The notes beneath the pieces were generated by a model. The model did not search any database. It was not told where the DNA came from and saw only the letters and a program-made list of their open reading frames with translations. The translations under genes and the position numbers were made by a program. A stretch of 57,334 bases of DNA, from contig JAJYLZ010000019.1 in assembly GCA_021787395.1 (NCBI GenBank), positions 1 to 57,334 on the forward strand, read 5' to 3'. Below are positions 39,617 through 49,626 of this stretch, piece by piece. Numbering within the stretch: position 1 is the stretch's first letter; each line of letters opens with the position of its first letter. The DNA comes from Chloroflexota bacterium. Lineage in GTDB: Bacteria > Chloroflexota > Limnocylindria > Limnocylindrales > CSP1-4.

Positions 39617-40741
39617 GTGCGTCCCGTCCCCAAGCCCGTCCGCGTCGGCGCCGCGGCGCTGCTCGCGCTCGCCGCCCTGGCGCCCGCAACCGTCGCCACG
39701 GCCCACAGCCCGGCCTCCGGCGACCACGCCGCGGTGAAGCGGATCTTCGTGATCATGCTCGAGAACCACAGCCAGTCCACGGTGATCGGCGACCCCAACG
39801 CGCCGTACCTGACCGCCCTCGCTGCGGCCAACGGCCAGGCGACCAACTACTACGGCGTCACGCACCCGAGCCAGCCCAACTACGTGGCGGCGATCACGGG
39901 CCAGCTCGACATCAACCAGATGACCGACAACGCCGCCAACCACTTCTCGTGGCCGAACCTGGTCGACCAGCTCGAGGCCAAGGGCATCAGCTGGGGCGCC
40001 TACATGGAGGCCATGCCGTCGGCGGGCTACCTCGGCGCCACCTGGCCCGGCAGCACGGCCCTGTACACGAGCAAGCACAACCCGTTCGCGCACATGGACG
40101 ACATCACGTCCAACCCGGCCCGGCTCGCCAACATCAAGCCGTACACGGACCTGGCGGCGGACCTGAACTCCCCGCAGGCCCCGGACTTCGTGTGGATCAG
40201 CCCCGACCAGTGCAACGACATGCACGGCGGCGTGTACACGTCCATCGCGGGCCATCCCGAGACGCCCTGCCCGTACAGCAAGAACGTCGACGACCCCGCG
40301 GACGCGTCGCTCAAGCAGAAGGCCGACGCCTTCGTCCACGGCGCGGTGGACACGATCACGCACTCGCGCGCCTGGACGGGCAACAGCGTGATCTTCGTGC
40401 TCGCCGACGAGGCCGACTACGACGGGGCCGCGTCCAGCACGGACAACTGGGCCGACGTGTCGGGCTGCTGCGACTCGCCCGGCTACGGCATCGCCCCCGG
40501 CCTGCCGGACGGGTACGTCCTCACCGACAACGGCTCGCACCCGTGGAGCGGCCCGTTCGGCGGCGGCAAGGTCCCGGCCATCGTGATCGCGCGCAACGGC
40601 GCCGGCGGGATCGTGGACCCCACGCCCTACAACCACTACTCCCTGCTCCGGACCATCGAGCAGGTCTGGGGCCTCGGCTACCTCGGCTACGCGGCGGACG
40701 GCGCCAACGTCAAGGCGATGACGCCGCTCCTCATGCACTGA
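39617..40741 (+). CDS. Secreted phosphoesterase (PF04185-like acid phosphatase/phospholipase C family)
   Basis: 374 residues. A signal peptide ([20 protein letters not shown]) is followed by the phosphoesterase core: [18 protein letters not shown] (the ENHS metal/nucleophile motif), [50 protein letters not shown], and late [13 protein letters not shown] and [15 protein letters not shown]. Members include acid phosphatases, phosphatidylinositol-3-phosphatase SapM and phospholipases C. It acts outside the membrane, likely in phosphate scavenging. GTG 39617 has GGAGGAG just upstream. A strong hairpin follows the stop. The exact substrate is unknown. Confidence 0.88.
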   Translation: MRPVPKPVRVGAAALLALAALAPATVATAHSPASGDHAAVKRIFVIMLENHSQSTVIGDPNAPYLTALAAANGQATNYYGVTHPSQPNYVAAITGQLDINQMTDNAANHFSWPNLVDQLEAKGISWGAYMEAMPSAGYLGATWPGSTALYTSKHNPFAHMDDITSNPARLANIKPYTDLAADLNSPQAPDFVWISPDQCNDMHGGVYTSIAGHPETPCPYSKNVDDPADASLKQKADAFVHGAVDTITHSRAWTGNSVIFVLADEADYDGAASSTDNWADVSGCCDSPGYGIAPGLPDGYVLTDNGSHPWSGPFGGGKVPAIVIARNGAGGIVDPTPYNHYSLLRTIEQVWGLGYLGYAADGANVKAMTPLLMH

Positions 40742-40765
40742 GCCGCATCGCGGTCCAGCAACGGC

Positions 40766-40795
40766 CCGAAGGCCCCGCCCCGGCGGGGCCTTCGG
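40766..40795 (+). terminator. Strong hairpin terminator after the phosphoesterase
   Basis: A perfect 14-bp stem: CCGAAGGCCCCGCC (40766-40779) and GGCGGGGCCTTCGG (40782-40795), with CC between the arms. It starts 25 bp after the stop codon. No T-run follows, as is usual in this window. Confidence 0.75.
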
Positions 40796-40977
40796 CGTCC
40801 CGTCCGCAGGCCCACCCCATCCTCCGGACCAGCGCCGCACCCCCGGCAACCCCGGCCGAGGGTCGTCTGTCCCGCGGGCCGGTCGGCCCTCCCCGCGACC
40901 GCCGTCCGGACCCCAAACTCGGCGGATCACGGTCCCGGCCGGGTTACCGGCGGCGTGCGGGGCCCTTGGAGGAAATG

Positions 40978-42783
40978 ATGCGCAACGCCAAGCTCGACAC
41001 CTGGGTCGAGGAAGTCGCCGCCCTGTGCAAGCCCGATCGCGTCCACTGGTGCGACGGCTCGGCCGCCGAGCACGACGAGATGATCCGCCTGATGGTCCAC
41101 GCGGGCACCGCGGTCCCGCTCAGCGGCGACAAGCGCCCCGACAGCGTCCTGGTCCGCTCGCACCCCGCTGACGTGGCGCGGGTCGAGGACCGCACCTTCA
41201 TCTGCTCCGCCCGGCCGGAGGACGCGGGGCCCACCAACAACTGGGCCGACCCAGCCGAGATGAAGGCCACCCTGAACGGTCTGTTCGACGGCTGCATGGC
41301 CGGCCGGACCATGTACGTCATCCCCTACTCGATGGGGCCGGTGGGATCGCCGATCGCCAACATCGGCGTGGAGATCACCGATTCCCCGTACGTCGTGGCC
41401 AACATGCACCTGATGACGCGTGTCGGCACGCGGGTGCTCGAGGTGCTGGGGCCGGACGGCGAGTTCGTCCGCGGGCTGCACTCGGTGGGCATGCCGCTGG
41501 GCCCCAACGAGCCGGACGTGCCCTGGCCGCACAACATCGAGCACAAGTACATCACCCACTTCCCGGAGACCCGGGAGATCATGTCCTTCGGCTCGGGGTA
41601 CGGCGGCAACGCGCTGCTGGGCAAGAAGTGCCACGCGCTCCGCATCGCCTCGGTCCAGGCCCGCGACGAGGGCTGGCTGGCCGAGCACATGCTGATCCTC
41701 AAGCTGACCAACCCCGAGGGGCGCACCTACTACATCACCGGCGCCTTCCCGTCGGCCTGCGGCAAGACCAACCTCGCCATGCTCGAGCCCACGCTGCCGG
41801 GCTGGAAGGTCCAGACCGTGGGCGAGGACATCGCCTGGATGAAGCTGGGCGCCGACGGCCGGCTGCGCGCGATCAACCCCGAGGCCGGCTTCTTCGGGGT
41901 GGCGCCGGGCACCGGCATGGGCAGCAACCCCAACGCCATGCGGACGCTCACCGACCGGGCCATCTACACCAACTGCGCGATCACCGGCGACGGCGACGTG
42001 TGGTGGGAGGGCATGTCGGACGAGCCGCCCGGCGACCTGACGGACTGGCTCCGCCGGCCCTACCAGGGCACGCTGCGCAAGGCTGCCCACCCCAATGCGC
42101 GCTTCACCGTGGCGGCCCAGCAGTGCCCGGTCATCGCCGACGAATGGGAGGACCCCGCCGGCGTCCCGATCGACGCGATCCTGTTCGGCGGCCGCCGGAC
42201 CAACACGATCCCGCTGGTGACCGAGGCGTTCGACTGGACGCACGGCACGTTCATGGGCGCCACCGCCGGGTCGGAGACCACCGCGGCCGCCGTGGGCGCT
42301 GTGGGCCAGCTGCGGCGGGACCCGATGGCGATGCTGCCGTTCTGCGGCTACAACATGGCCGACTACTGGGGCCACTGGCTGAGCTTCGAGGGCCGGACGG
42401 AGACGTCCAAGCTGCCCAAGGTGTTCTTCGTCAACTGGTTCCGCAAGGGCGCCGACGGGAAGTTCCTGTGGCCCGGCTACGGCGACAACAGCCGCGTGCT
42501 CAAGTGGGTCACCGAGCGGATCGAGGGGACCGGCCAGGCGGTGGACACCCCGATCGGCCGGCTGCCCGCGCCGGGGGCGCTCGACCTGTCCGGCCTGTCG
42601 CTCCACGACGGAGCCATGGACCAGCTTCTCTCGGTCGACGTGGACGGCTGGCTGAGCGAGGTGGCGCTGATCCGGGAGCACTTCGGCCGCTTCGGCGACC
42701 GGCTGCCGGACGCGATGGCGCGCTCGGTGGACGAGCTCGAGGCGCGGCTCCAGGCGGCTGGCGTCCCGGCCGGCGCCCGGTAG
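40978..42783 (+). CDS. pckG: Phosphoenolpyruvate carboxykinase (GTP)
   Basis: 601 residues, normal for the GTP-dependent family. N-terminal [20 protein letters not shown]/oxaloacetate-site [13 protein letters not shown], the hyper-reactive Cys261 in the kinase-1a loop [13 protein letters not shown], kinase-2 [27 protein letters not shown] and the guanine-binding [23 protein letters not shown] region (named by its residues 500 region, split). It interconverts oxaloacetate and PEP, the key gluconeogenic step. Two ATGs lie in frame; ATG 40978 has the better distance (5 nt) from GGAGG than ATG 40975. The long frame upstream belongs to shadow sequence over the phosphoesterase. Monocistronic. Confidence 0.96.
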   Translation: MRNAKLDTWVEEVAALCKPDRVHWCDGSAAEHDEMIRLMVHAGTAVPLSGDKRPDSVLVRSHPADVARVEDRTFICSARPEDAGPTNNWADPAEMKATLNGLFDGCMAGRTMYVIPYSMGPVGSPIANIGVEITDSPYVVANMHLMTRVGTRVLEVLGPDGEFVRGLHSVGMPLGPNEPDVPWPHNIEHKYITHFPETREIMSFGSGYGGNALLGKKCHALRIASVQARDEGWLAEHMLILKLTNPEGRTYYITGAFPSACGKTNLAMLEPTLPGWKVQTVGEDIAWMKLGADGRLRAINPEAGFFGVAPGTGMGSNPNAMRTLTDRAIYTNCAITGDGDVWWEGMSDEPPGDLTDWLRRPYQGTLRKAAHPNARFTVAAQQCPVIADEWEDPAGVPIDAILFGGRRTNTIPLVTEAFDWTHGTFMGATAGSETTAAAVGAVGQLRRDPMAMLPFCGYNMADYWGHWLSFEGRTETSKLPKVFFVNWFRKGADGKFLWPGYGDNSRVLKWVTERIEGTGQAVDTPIGRLPAPGALDLSGLSLHDGAMDQLLSVDVDGWLSEVALIREHFGRFGDRLPDAMARSVDELEARLQAAGVPAGAR

Positions 42784-42956
42784 GGCAGGCGGCCGGCTCT
42801 CGGGATGCAGGACCGGGAGGTCGCGCCGGGGCGAGTCATCGCGCTCGCGGTCGCGACGGTCGCCACGGGCCTGCGCAGGCGTTCTGGGCCGACGCCCTCA
42901 GGCCGTTGGAGGCTGCGATCCGGAGCGCCGGCGGCCCCGGCTGACGCACGTCGCCG

Positions 42957-45900
42957 CTAGTGCGCGACCCTCCCCGTCGCGGCGGCGGCCGCCCGCGCGG
43001 CGGCAGTCGCGGCCGACGCGTCGAGGTGGGCCAGCCAGGCGCGGGCGCCCACGCGGCCGAACAGCTCGCGGGAGCGGTCGAGCCAGGGCGCCACCTCGGG
43101 ATCATCGGGCGGCAGCGCGGTGAGCAGGTCGGGGCCGATCCAGGCGATCGCCAGCCGGTTGCCGGCCGCCTCGAGCATCGGTGCGGCGTTGCGGTAGAGG
43201 TCGAGCGCCTCCCGCTGCCGACCCTCCGCCAGCACCAGGGCGGCCTCCGCGTAGGCGATCGAACTCACCATGAACCGCAGGTGCCGAGTTGGGCTGGTCC
43301 TCGCCTCCACCACGAGGCTGCGCAGGCGCTCTGGATCGCGCTGGTGCAGCGCCACCCGGGCGAGCCCGTCGAACAGGCTCTCGTTCTCCGGCATCAGGTC
43401 GTGGGCCGCCTCGAGGTACGCGCGCGCCAGCTCCAGGTCGCCGGCCCCGAAGGCGACCCGCGCGAGGTCCTCGCGCAGCGCCACCCGCATGTCGCGGTCC
43501 TCGAAGTCCGCCAGGGCCCCGATCACGTCTGCAAGGTCTGCCGTGACGTCCTCGGCACGGGCTGCCCGGAAAGCCGTCCGCCGGCTGATCAGCGGGATGT
43601 GGTCGCGGCGGTCGAGGTCGAGCCGGAGCCACTCCTCGAGCGTGGACTGCCAGAAGTCCCAGCCCTCGAGGGCGGGGAAGGCCGCGTCGGAGAAGCTCTG
43701 GAGCATGAACACGCCCATGCCCAGATCGCCGGTCTTCTTCGCCAGGGCCACGGCGTCAGCGCCCAGCCGGGTGGTCTCGTTCAGGCTGTCGACAGAGATC
43801 GTGGCGGCCAAGTTGTTGACCGCACGGAGCTCGAGGTCGGACCAGCCGCCGCGAGCGGCCAGGCGACGGCCGCCCTCGAGCAGCGCGATCGCCTCCTGCT
43901 GGCGGCCGATGAACCCGAGTGACGACGCCTTGTTGACCAGCGTCTCGGCGGTGATGCGGTCCATGCGCAGGAGCTCGGAGACGGGCAGCGCCTCGTCCGC
44001 CGTGGCGATCGACTCGGCGTACCGGCCCCGGCGCATGTAGGCGCGCGACAGGAGCGAGAGGAGCACGGTCCGGGTGTCGTCGTGAAGCTCCGCCTCGCGG
44101 TCCCGGGCGTTCTCGAGCAGCTCGACCGCGTCATCCACGCGTCGCGCGTCCAGCAGGCTCTCCGCACGGGCGTTGGTCGCCTGCACGACCCCGTCGAGGT
44201 CGCCGAGGGCCTCCGCCAAGGCCTGCGCCCGCACGAGCACCTCGTCGCCGCGGTCGTACTGGCCCGCCCGCGTCGCCTCGGCACCGGCCTCCAGGAGCAG
44301 CGGCACCTGCTCGGCCTTCCCCGCCACCTCGCCCGCCACCTCGGCCGCCGACAGCAGGAACCCGGCCGCCTGGTCGTGGGCACCGAGCGCGACCGCGCGG
44401 TCCGCCGCCGCGGCGAGGGCCAGCCGCGCCTGTGTCCCGAGGGCCGTCGCCTCGGCGCCCTCGGTCGCGTCGCGGTACGCCGCGAGGCAGTGCCCGGCGA
44501 GGGCGCCCGCCAGCTCGTCGCTGCCCAGCGCCTCGAAGTACCTGGCCGCGGCGAGGTGGCGCGCCTTGCGGTCGCGGCGGGCGAGCGTGCTGTAGGCGAC
44601 CTCCCGGATCAGCGCCTGGACGAAGGCGTACGACCCGCGGTCCGGGCTGCGGGGATCGAGCGCGAGGCTGAACACCTCGCGCCGGACGAGAGCCCGGAGC
44701 CTGGGCTCCAGCTCGGCGGCGTCGAGGCCGGTCAGGGCCGCCAGCGCCGGCAGCGCGAAGCTCCGGCCCAGCACGGCGGCGTCCTGGACGAGCGAGCGGT
44801 CGTCGGGGTCGAGGCTGTCGAGCCGGGCGCCGATCAGGGCGGTGAGGGTCTCCGGGACGGCGAGGCTGGCCAGGTCGCCGACCGGGACGTAGACCCCGTC
44901 GCGCTCCACCAGGCGGCCGTCCGCGAGCAGCATCCGCACGGTCTCCACCGCGTACAGCGGGATGCCGTCGGCGCGGGCGACGATCTGGCCGGCGGCCTGC
45001 TCGGGCAGGCCCGGGACCAGGCCGCGCAGCAGCTCGCGCATCGCCCCGTCCGGCAGCGGGTCCAGCTCGAGCGAGTTGAACGCGCGCCTGCCCGCGCCCC
45101 AGTTGGGGCGGCGCTCGAGGAGGTCGGGCCGGGCGAGCGTCAGCACGTAGATCGGCGCCCCGCGGCTCCACTCCAGCAGGGAGTCGATGAAGTCGAGCAG
45201 GCCGGTGTCGGCGAAGTGGAGGTCCTCGAACACCATCACCACCGGCGCGCTGGTGGCGAGCCGCCCGAAGAACGTCCGCCAGGCCGCGAACAGCTCGTCG
45301 GTGGCGGTCACGACGCCGGTCGAGCCGCCGACGCCCAGCAGCGCGAGGAGCGCCGGCTCGACCCACGCGCGCTCGTCGGCGTCGGGGAGGTGCTGCTCGA
45401 CGGTCGCCTTGACCTTGGCGCGCGTGGTGGCTGCGTCGTCGGTCTCGACGAGGCCGCACCTGCCCCGGACCATCTCGCCCAGCGCCCAGAAGGTCAAGCC
45501 GCCGCCGAGCGAGGGGCAGCGGCCGTCGTGCCACCAGACGTTCTCGACCAGGCCGTCCACGTACTTGAGGAACTCCCAGGCCAGGCGCGACTTGCCGATC
45601 CCCGCCGGGCCCGTCACCGAGACCAGGCGGAGGCGACCCTCGCGGCTCGTGGCGTGGAACAGGTCCTTGAGCAGGCGCAGCTCCTCCGTGCGGCCGGTGA
45701 ACGGCGCCTCGAGGCCCTCGCTCCGGTTCCGGCCGCCCCGCTCGGCGATGACGCGCATCGCCCGCCAGGCCGGCACCGGGCTCGCCTTGCCCTTGAGCGC
45801 CTGCTCGCCGACGGCCTCGAACGCGATCGCGCCCGCGGCGGCCCGCCGGGTGGACTCCCCCACCAGCACGGTGCCGGGCGCGGCGGCGGACTGGAGGCGG

Positions 45901-46478
45901 GCCGCCGTGTTGACGATGTCGCCCGCGACCATGCCCTGGTTGACGGCGCCCAGGGTCACGGCGGCCTCGCCGGTCAGGACGCCGCCGCGGGCTTGGATCC
46001 CGTGGCCGAGGATGCCCACGGCGTCCACGAGCTCGAGGCCCGCCCGAACGGCGCGCTCGGCGTCGTCCTCGTGGGCCTGGGGGCTGCCCCAGACGGCCAT
46101 CACCGCGTCGCCGATGAACTTCTCGACGACGCCGCCGTAGCGGGCCACGACCTCGCTCGCCAGGTCGAAGAAGCGGCTCAGGGTCTCGCGGACCTCCTCG
46201 CTGTCGCGCCCCTCGGCGTAGGGGGTGAAGCCCACGAGGTCGGCGAACAGGACGCTGACCAGGCGCCGCTGCGCGACGGGAGCCGCCGCCTCGGCCTGGA
46301 CGCCAGCCCCGGCCGGCACCGAGCCCGCGCCGAGCGGCGAGCCGCAGTCGCCGCAGAACCGCTTGCCCGGCGGGTTGGTGGCGCCGCAGACGGCGCAGGC
46401 CGACGCCAGCGGCGATCCGCAGTCACCGCAGAACCGCTTCTCGGCGGGGTTCTGCGCGCCGCACGCCGGGCAGATCAT
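42957..46478 (-). CDS. Class III cyclase-AAA-TPR regulator with two zinc ribbons
   Basis: 1173 residues. Two tandem zinc ribbons (CPACGAQNPAEKRFCGDCG, and CAVCGATNPPGKRFCGDCG) occupy residues 1-50. A class III nucleotide cyclase domain follows (70-245) with all catalytic elements: metal Asp in LFADLVGFTPYAE, second Asp in KFIGDAVMAVWG and the Asn/Arg pair in VNTAARLQ. Then an AAA_16/STAND ATPase (FTGRTEELRLLKDLF, TGPAGIGKSRLAWEF, VMVFEDLHFADTGLLDF) and TPR-like helical repeats to the end. It probably makes cAMP in response to a ligand bound by the TPR/STAND part. ATG 46478 is supported by GAGGTGG upstream. Such proteins are frequent in Chloroflexi and actinobacteria; the stimulus is unknown. 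Confidence 0.9.
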   Translation of the reverse strand: MICPACGAQNPAEKRFCGDCGSPLASACAVCGATNPPGKRFCGDCGSPLGAGSVPAGAGVQAEAAAPVAQRRLVSVLFADLVGFTPYAEGRDSEEVRETLSRFFDLASEVVARYGGVVEKFIGDAVMAVWGSPQAHEDDAERAVRAGLELVDAVGILGHGIQARGGVLTGEAAVTLGAVNQGMVAGDIVNTAARLQSAAAPGTVLVGESTRRAAAGAIAFEAVGEQALKGKASPVPAWRAMRVIAERGGRNRSEGLEAPFTGRTEELRLLKDLFHATSREGRLRLVSVTGPAGIGKSRLAWEFLKYVDGLVENVWWHDGRCPSLGGGLTFWALGEMVRGRCGLVETDDAATTRAKVKATVEQHLPDADERAWVEPALLALLGVGGSTGVVTATDELFAAWRTFFGRLATSAPVVMVFEDLHFADTGLLDFIDSLLEWSRGAPIYVLTLARPDLLERRPNWGAGRRAFNSLELDPLPDGAMRELLRGLVPGLPEQAAGQIVARADGIPLYAVETVRMLLADGRLVERDGVYVPVGDLASLAVPETLTALIGARLDSLDPDDRSLVQDAAVLGRSFALPALAALTGLDAAELEPRLRALVRREVFSLALDPRSPDRGSYAFVQALIREVAYSTLARRDRKARHLAAARYFEALGSDELAGALAGHCLAAYRDATEGAEATALGTQARLALAAAADRAVALGAHDQAAGFLLSAAEVAGEVAGKAEQVPLLLEAGAEATRAGQYDRGDEVLVRAQALAEALGDLDGVVQATNARAESLLDARRVDDAVELLENARDREAELHDDTRTVLLSLLSRAYMRRGRYAESIATADEALPVSELLRMDRITAETLVNKASSLGFIGRQQEAIALLEGGRRLAARGGWSDLELRAVNNLAATISVDSLNETTRLGADAVALAKKTGDLGMGVFMLQSFSDAAFPALEGWDFWQSTLEEWLRLDLDRRDHIPLISRRTAFRAARAEDVTADLADVIGALADFEDRDMRVALREDLARVAFGAGDLELARAYLEAAHDLMPENESLFDGLARVALHQRDPERLRSLVVEARTSPTRHLRFMVSSIAYAEAALVLAEGRQREALDLYRNAAPMLEAAGNRLAIAWIGPDLLTALPPDDPEVAPWLDRSRELFGRVGARAWLAHLDASAATAAARAAAAATGRVAH

Positions 46479-46584
46479 CGGCCACCTCGCGCTGGGGCAT
46501 GGGCGGAGTCCGGGAACGCGACTCCCGAGCGTGAGCGTAGCCCACCCGGGACCGCCCGCGCGCGGCCCCCCGCGCAGGGTCCGG

Positions 46585-47787
46585 CTAGTAGGTGACCGTG
46601 CGAGGCGCGCCGGCGGCGGCGAGCGTCGGCCGGTCGAGGCGGTAGGGGTTGGCCGCGTCGTCGGGGTCGGTGCCGGCCACGATCCGGGCCAGGTGCATCG
46701 CCGCGCCCGGGCCGCCCTCGATCCCCCAGCCGTTGTCGCCGGTGTGGAGGTAGAGGCCCTCCACGGGCGTTCCGCCCAACAGCGGCAGGCCGTCGGCGGT
46801 GCACGTGTACTGGCCGGCGCCGAGGTTGACCTCGCCGGCGGTCAGGCGCTCGGCGATGGCCCCCCAGAACGGGACGGCGCGCTCGGCGGCGTCCATCACC
46901 ACTGCGGGGAACGTCCAGTCGGCGGGTACCGGGTCGACCGGCTCCGTGCCCGGCTCGTCCTGGCCCATGCCGAGGAAGGCGCCGCCGCCCTCGGGCCTCC
47001 AGTAGGCGCCCGTGTCCGTGTCGAGCGTCATCGGGCCGTCGGCGGGGATCTCTGGCTGGGGCGTGACCATCGCGCGGTGGTGGCGGACCATCTCGACCGG
47101 GAGCTCCACGCCGGCCGTGGCCGCCAGGCGGCGCGAGAACGGCCCGCCCGCGATCACGACGGTCCGCGTCGCGATCACGCCGTCGTCGGTCCGCACGCCG
47201 GCCACCCGCCCGCCGTCGGTCAGGATGGCGACGGCGGCGGTGCCCAGGCGGACCTCGGCGCCGGCGGCGCGCACCAGGCCCTGCGCCACCTCGTACGGCG
47301 ACAGCCAGCCGTCGCGCGCCCGGTACGCCGCGGCGGTCACGCGCTCGCCGACCCACGGGAAGCGGCGCCGGACCTCGTCGCCCACGAGCGCCTCCGAGTC
47401 GTCCACGCCGACCCCGCGCGTGGCGGCCACGAACCGGCCCATCGCCGCGGGGCCGTCGTCGGCCGCGGTCAGGAACAGCCAGCCCTGCTGGCGCAGGCCG
47501 ATCTCCCAGCCCGGCAGGCCCGTCTCGTCGGCGAAGCGCTCGTAGAAGGCGATGCTGGGCAGGACCAGCCGCGCGTAGTCCGGCTCGTCCCACTGGGCTC
47601 GGAAGCAGGCGACGGCCTGGGCGGTGGTGAGGCCGGCCAGCTGCGGACCGCGCTCGAGGACCAGCGACCGCAGCCCCGACCGGCCGAAGAAGTAGGCGTC
47701 CAGCGCCCCGGCAATGCCGCCGCCGACCACCACCGCCTCGGCGGTGCGGGGGAGCGGCTCGACGCCCCGTCGGACGATCCTGCCCAT
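46585..47787 (-). CDS. FAD-dependent oxidoreductase, DAO family (sarcosine oxidase beta-like)
   Basis: 400 residues. Rossmann FAD motif AVVVGGGIAGALDAYFFGRSG, then LVLERGPQLAGLTTAQA, a substrate domain, TVVIAGGPFSRRLA, and the C-terminal FAD loop TADGLPLLGGTPVEGLYLHTGDNGWGI (a DAO/soxB-type ending, split by eye). The His for covalent FAD seen in the dehydrogenase at 30584 is absent (LTTAQ instead of SWH), so the flavin is probably non-covalent. It may oxidise an amino acid or a methylated glycine. It lies alone, 106 bp upstream of the cyclase gene's 5' end and in the same direction. The substrate is unresolved. Confidence 0.86.
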   Translation of the reverse strand: MGRIVRRGVEPLPRTAEAVVVGGGIAGALDAYFFGRSGLRSLVLERGPQLAGLTTAQAVACFRAQWDEPDYARLVLPSIAFYERFADETGLPGWEIGLRQQGWLFLTAADDGPAAMGRFVAATRGVGVDDSEALVGDEVRRRFPWVGERVTAAAYRARDGWLSPYEVAQGLVRAAGAEVRLGTAAVAILTDGGRVAGVRTDDGVIATRTVVIAGGPFSRRLAATAGVELPVEMVRHHRAMVTPQPEIPADGPMTLDTDTGAYWRPEGGGAFLGMGQDEPGTEPVDPVPADWTFPAVVMDAAERAVPFWGAIAERLTAGEVNLGAGQYTCTADGLPLLGGTPVEGLYLHTGDNGWGIEGGPGAAMHLARIVAGTDPDDAANPYRLDRPTLAAAGAPRTVTY

Positions 47788-48014
47788 GGCCGGTGGACCT
47801 CATGACCTCCAGTTGCGCCGGGCCGGCCCCGGCTGCCCCGGCGCCCCCGATTGTGCCCAACTCGGCTCGCGCGCGGGGCCCCGGCCGAGCCGGGCGGGAC
47901 GGCGTCGAGGGCAAGACGGGCCGTCGCCGCGCCGGCGGCCGGCCGTCACTCGCCACCCGGCCGGGGCGTCATCATCGGGCCGTGCTCGCTTGTGTTCGCT
48001 CACGTTCCCGGGCC

Positions 48015-48956
48015 ATGGCCCGCCGCCTCGGGGCCGCTCGCCTCGCGCCGCCGACGCGCCGGCGCCTCGCCCGGGGCGCGAGCATCCCGTCAGCGCGGAC
48101 GCGGCTGGCGCGGGCCGGGATCGCGCTGGCCACGGCGGTCGTCCTGACGGGCTGTGCGGTCGTCACCGGGCAGGCGCCGAACCCGTCCTCACCGATCGCG
48201 ACCCCCGCGGCCTCGCCGCGGGCGCAGGAGCTCGCGCTGGCCCCGCGCAGCGCGCCGTCGCTGCCGCCCACACCCTCTCCGTCGCCCACCGCCGCGGCGG
48301 CATCGGCCACCGCCGGCGCCTCGCCCGACCCCACGGCGACGTCCGCTCCCACGGCGACGCCCAAGCCCCGGCCGTTCGAGATGGACCTCTACCAGGCGGG
48401 CGACTTCGTGGGCGAGTACAAGGCCACCTGGTGCGTGCCGGCCGCGCTGCAGACCTCGATCAACATCATGAACGACGGCGCCGACACGTCGCGGGCGTTC
48501 CAGACGCGGCTGTTCGACCTGGCCTCCTCGCTCGAGCCCGGGAACACGGGCGGCGTCGACGCGCAGGCCTGGCCCGACGCCCTCACCAAGCTCGGCTACG
48601 GCGGCTACAAGCTCGACGTCCGCGGCAGCATCAAGGCGGCCGTGCTGACGGTCGCCAAGGCGATCCGCCTGACGAACCGGCCCGCCGGCCTGATCGTGTG
48701 GTACGGCTGGCACTCGTGGGTGGTGTCGGGCTTCAAGGCGACCGCGGACCCCGCGCTGACCAGCGACTTCAAGGTCACCGGCCTGTACATCGAGGACGTC
48801 TGGTACAACCGCCTGTCCTCGATCTGGGGCTACTCGAACCCGCCCGACACCTTCGTCAAGACGTCCGACCTGGGCATCGACTACAAGCCCTACCGCGAGT
48901 GGACGAAGGAGCCCGCGCGCGACGGCAAGTTCGTGTTCGTGGTGCCGGTCCCCTGA
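48015..48956 (+). CDS. Lipoprotein with C39-like cysteine peptidase domain
   Basis: About 313 residues. A long basic N-terminus leads into a lipoprotein signal, ALATAVVLTGCAVVTG, with the lipobox LTGC (Cys about 44). A Pro/Ser/Thr/Ala linker of about 75 residues follows, then a papain-like C39 domain: KATWCVPAALQTSINIM (catalytic Cys), GYGGYKLDVRGSI, LIVWYGWHSWVVSGFKA (catalytic His) and VTGLYIEDVWYN (third residue Asp). So it is an extracellular, lipid-anchored protease or a dead relative; the Cys-His-Asp set appears complete. ATG 48015 is chosen; GTG 47982 in frame would add 11 residues. No substrate is evident nearby. Confidence 0.8.
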   Translation: MARRLGAARLAPPTRRRLARGASIPSARTRLARAGIALATAVVLTGCAVVTGQAPNPSSPIATPAASPRAQELALAPRSAPSLPPTPSPSPTAAAASATAGASPDPTATSAPTATPKPRPFEMDLYQAGDFVGEYKATWCVPAALQTSINIMNDGADTSRAFQTRLFDLASSLEPGNTGGVDAQAWPDALTKLGYGGYKLDVRGSIKAAVLTVAKAIRLTNRPAGLIVWYGWHSWVVSGFKATADPALTSDFKVTGLYIEDVWYNRLSSIWGYSNPPDTFVKTSDLGIDYKPYREWTKEPARDGKFVFVVPVP

Positions 48957-49038
48957 CCTCTGCGGACCCGCACCGTCCGTTGACGCGGCGTTTACACGGC
49001 CCCGCTAGGCTCGCGCGACCACAGGCCACGGAGGAAGC

Positions 49039-49461
49039 ATGGACCAGTCGGCGATCAGGGCGGAGCTGCGGCGCGTGCCGCTGTTCGGAGCGATGACAGA
49101 GGGCTCGATCGACGCGATCGCACAGCTCGTGGAGCCGGTCCTGTTCCCGGCCGGCGCTGTGCTGATCGAGGAGGGCGGAGCCGGCGACACCTTCCTGGTG
49201 CTCACCGCCGGAACTGTCAGCGTCGTGCGCGGCGGGGCCGAGGTCGGCAGGCTGGGCGCCGGCGACTTCCTGGGCGAGATCTCGCTCGTCGACGGCAGGC
49301 CCCGGTCGGCCACCGTGACGGCGACCTCGCCGGTCGAGGCGCTGGTCCTCCACCGCGACGCCTTCCTCGCCCTGATCGACCGCTACCCGTCGGTCCGCCT
49401 CGCCATCCTCATGGCGCTCACGGAGCGGATCCGGAGCAACGCGAGGCGCGCGTCCGACTGA
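49039..49461 (+). CDS. Single-domain cyclic-nucleotide-binding protein
   Basis: 140 residues, one CNB (cAMP-receptor-like) domain and nothing else. The phosphate-binding cassette is clear: GDFLGEISLVDGRPRSATVTA, with the Glu and Arg that contact the ribose and cyclic phosphate. There is no HTH, so it is not a CRP transcription factor; a short basic C-terminal helix (RIRSNARRASD) ends it. Possibly a cAMP-sensing adaptor that works with the cyclases in this genome, for instance the one at 42957. ATG 49039 follows GGAGGAAGC. Confidence 0.88.
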   Translation: MDQSAIRAELRRVPLFGAMTEGSIDAIAQLVEPVLFPAGAVLIEEGGAGDTFLVLTAGTVSVVRGGAEVGRLGAGDFLGEISLVDGRPRSATVTATSPVEALVLHRDAFLALIDRYPSVRLAILMALTERIRSNARRASD

Positions 49462-49552
49462 GCCCCGCCCACCACTCGGCCGGGGCGGCCGGGCGGGGCG
49501 GCGCCCACCGGCCCGGCGCGAGCCGCGTCCGCAGCCTGCCCGGGAATCGACA

Positions 49553-49578
49553 GGGCCCCGGCGTCGCCGCCGGGGCCC
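49553..49578. terminator. Bidirectional terminator hairpin
   Basis: Perfect 11-bp stem GGGCCCCGGCG (49553-49563) / CGCCGGGGCCC (49568-49578), TCGC loop, midway between the convergent CNB-protein and HtrA genes. Well placed to end both transcripts. Confidence 0.7.
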
Positions 49579-49626
49579 GTGCCGCCGGGAGTTGGACGCG
49601 GGCTCAGCTGCCCGCGCCCCTCAGGA

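Noticed and set aside
42957-49461. A cyclic-nucleotide anti-phage system (Pycsar/CBASS-like) formed by the cyclase and the cNMP-binding protein
   Set aside because: The cyclase is a large STAND/TPR regulator common in free-living bacteria, the binding protein has no effector or membrane domain, and two unrelated genes separate them.
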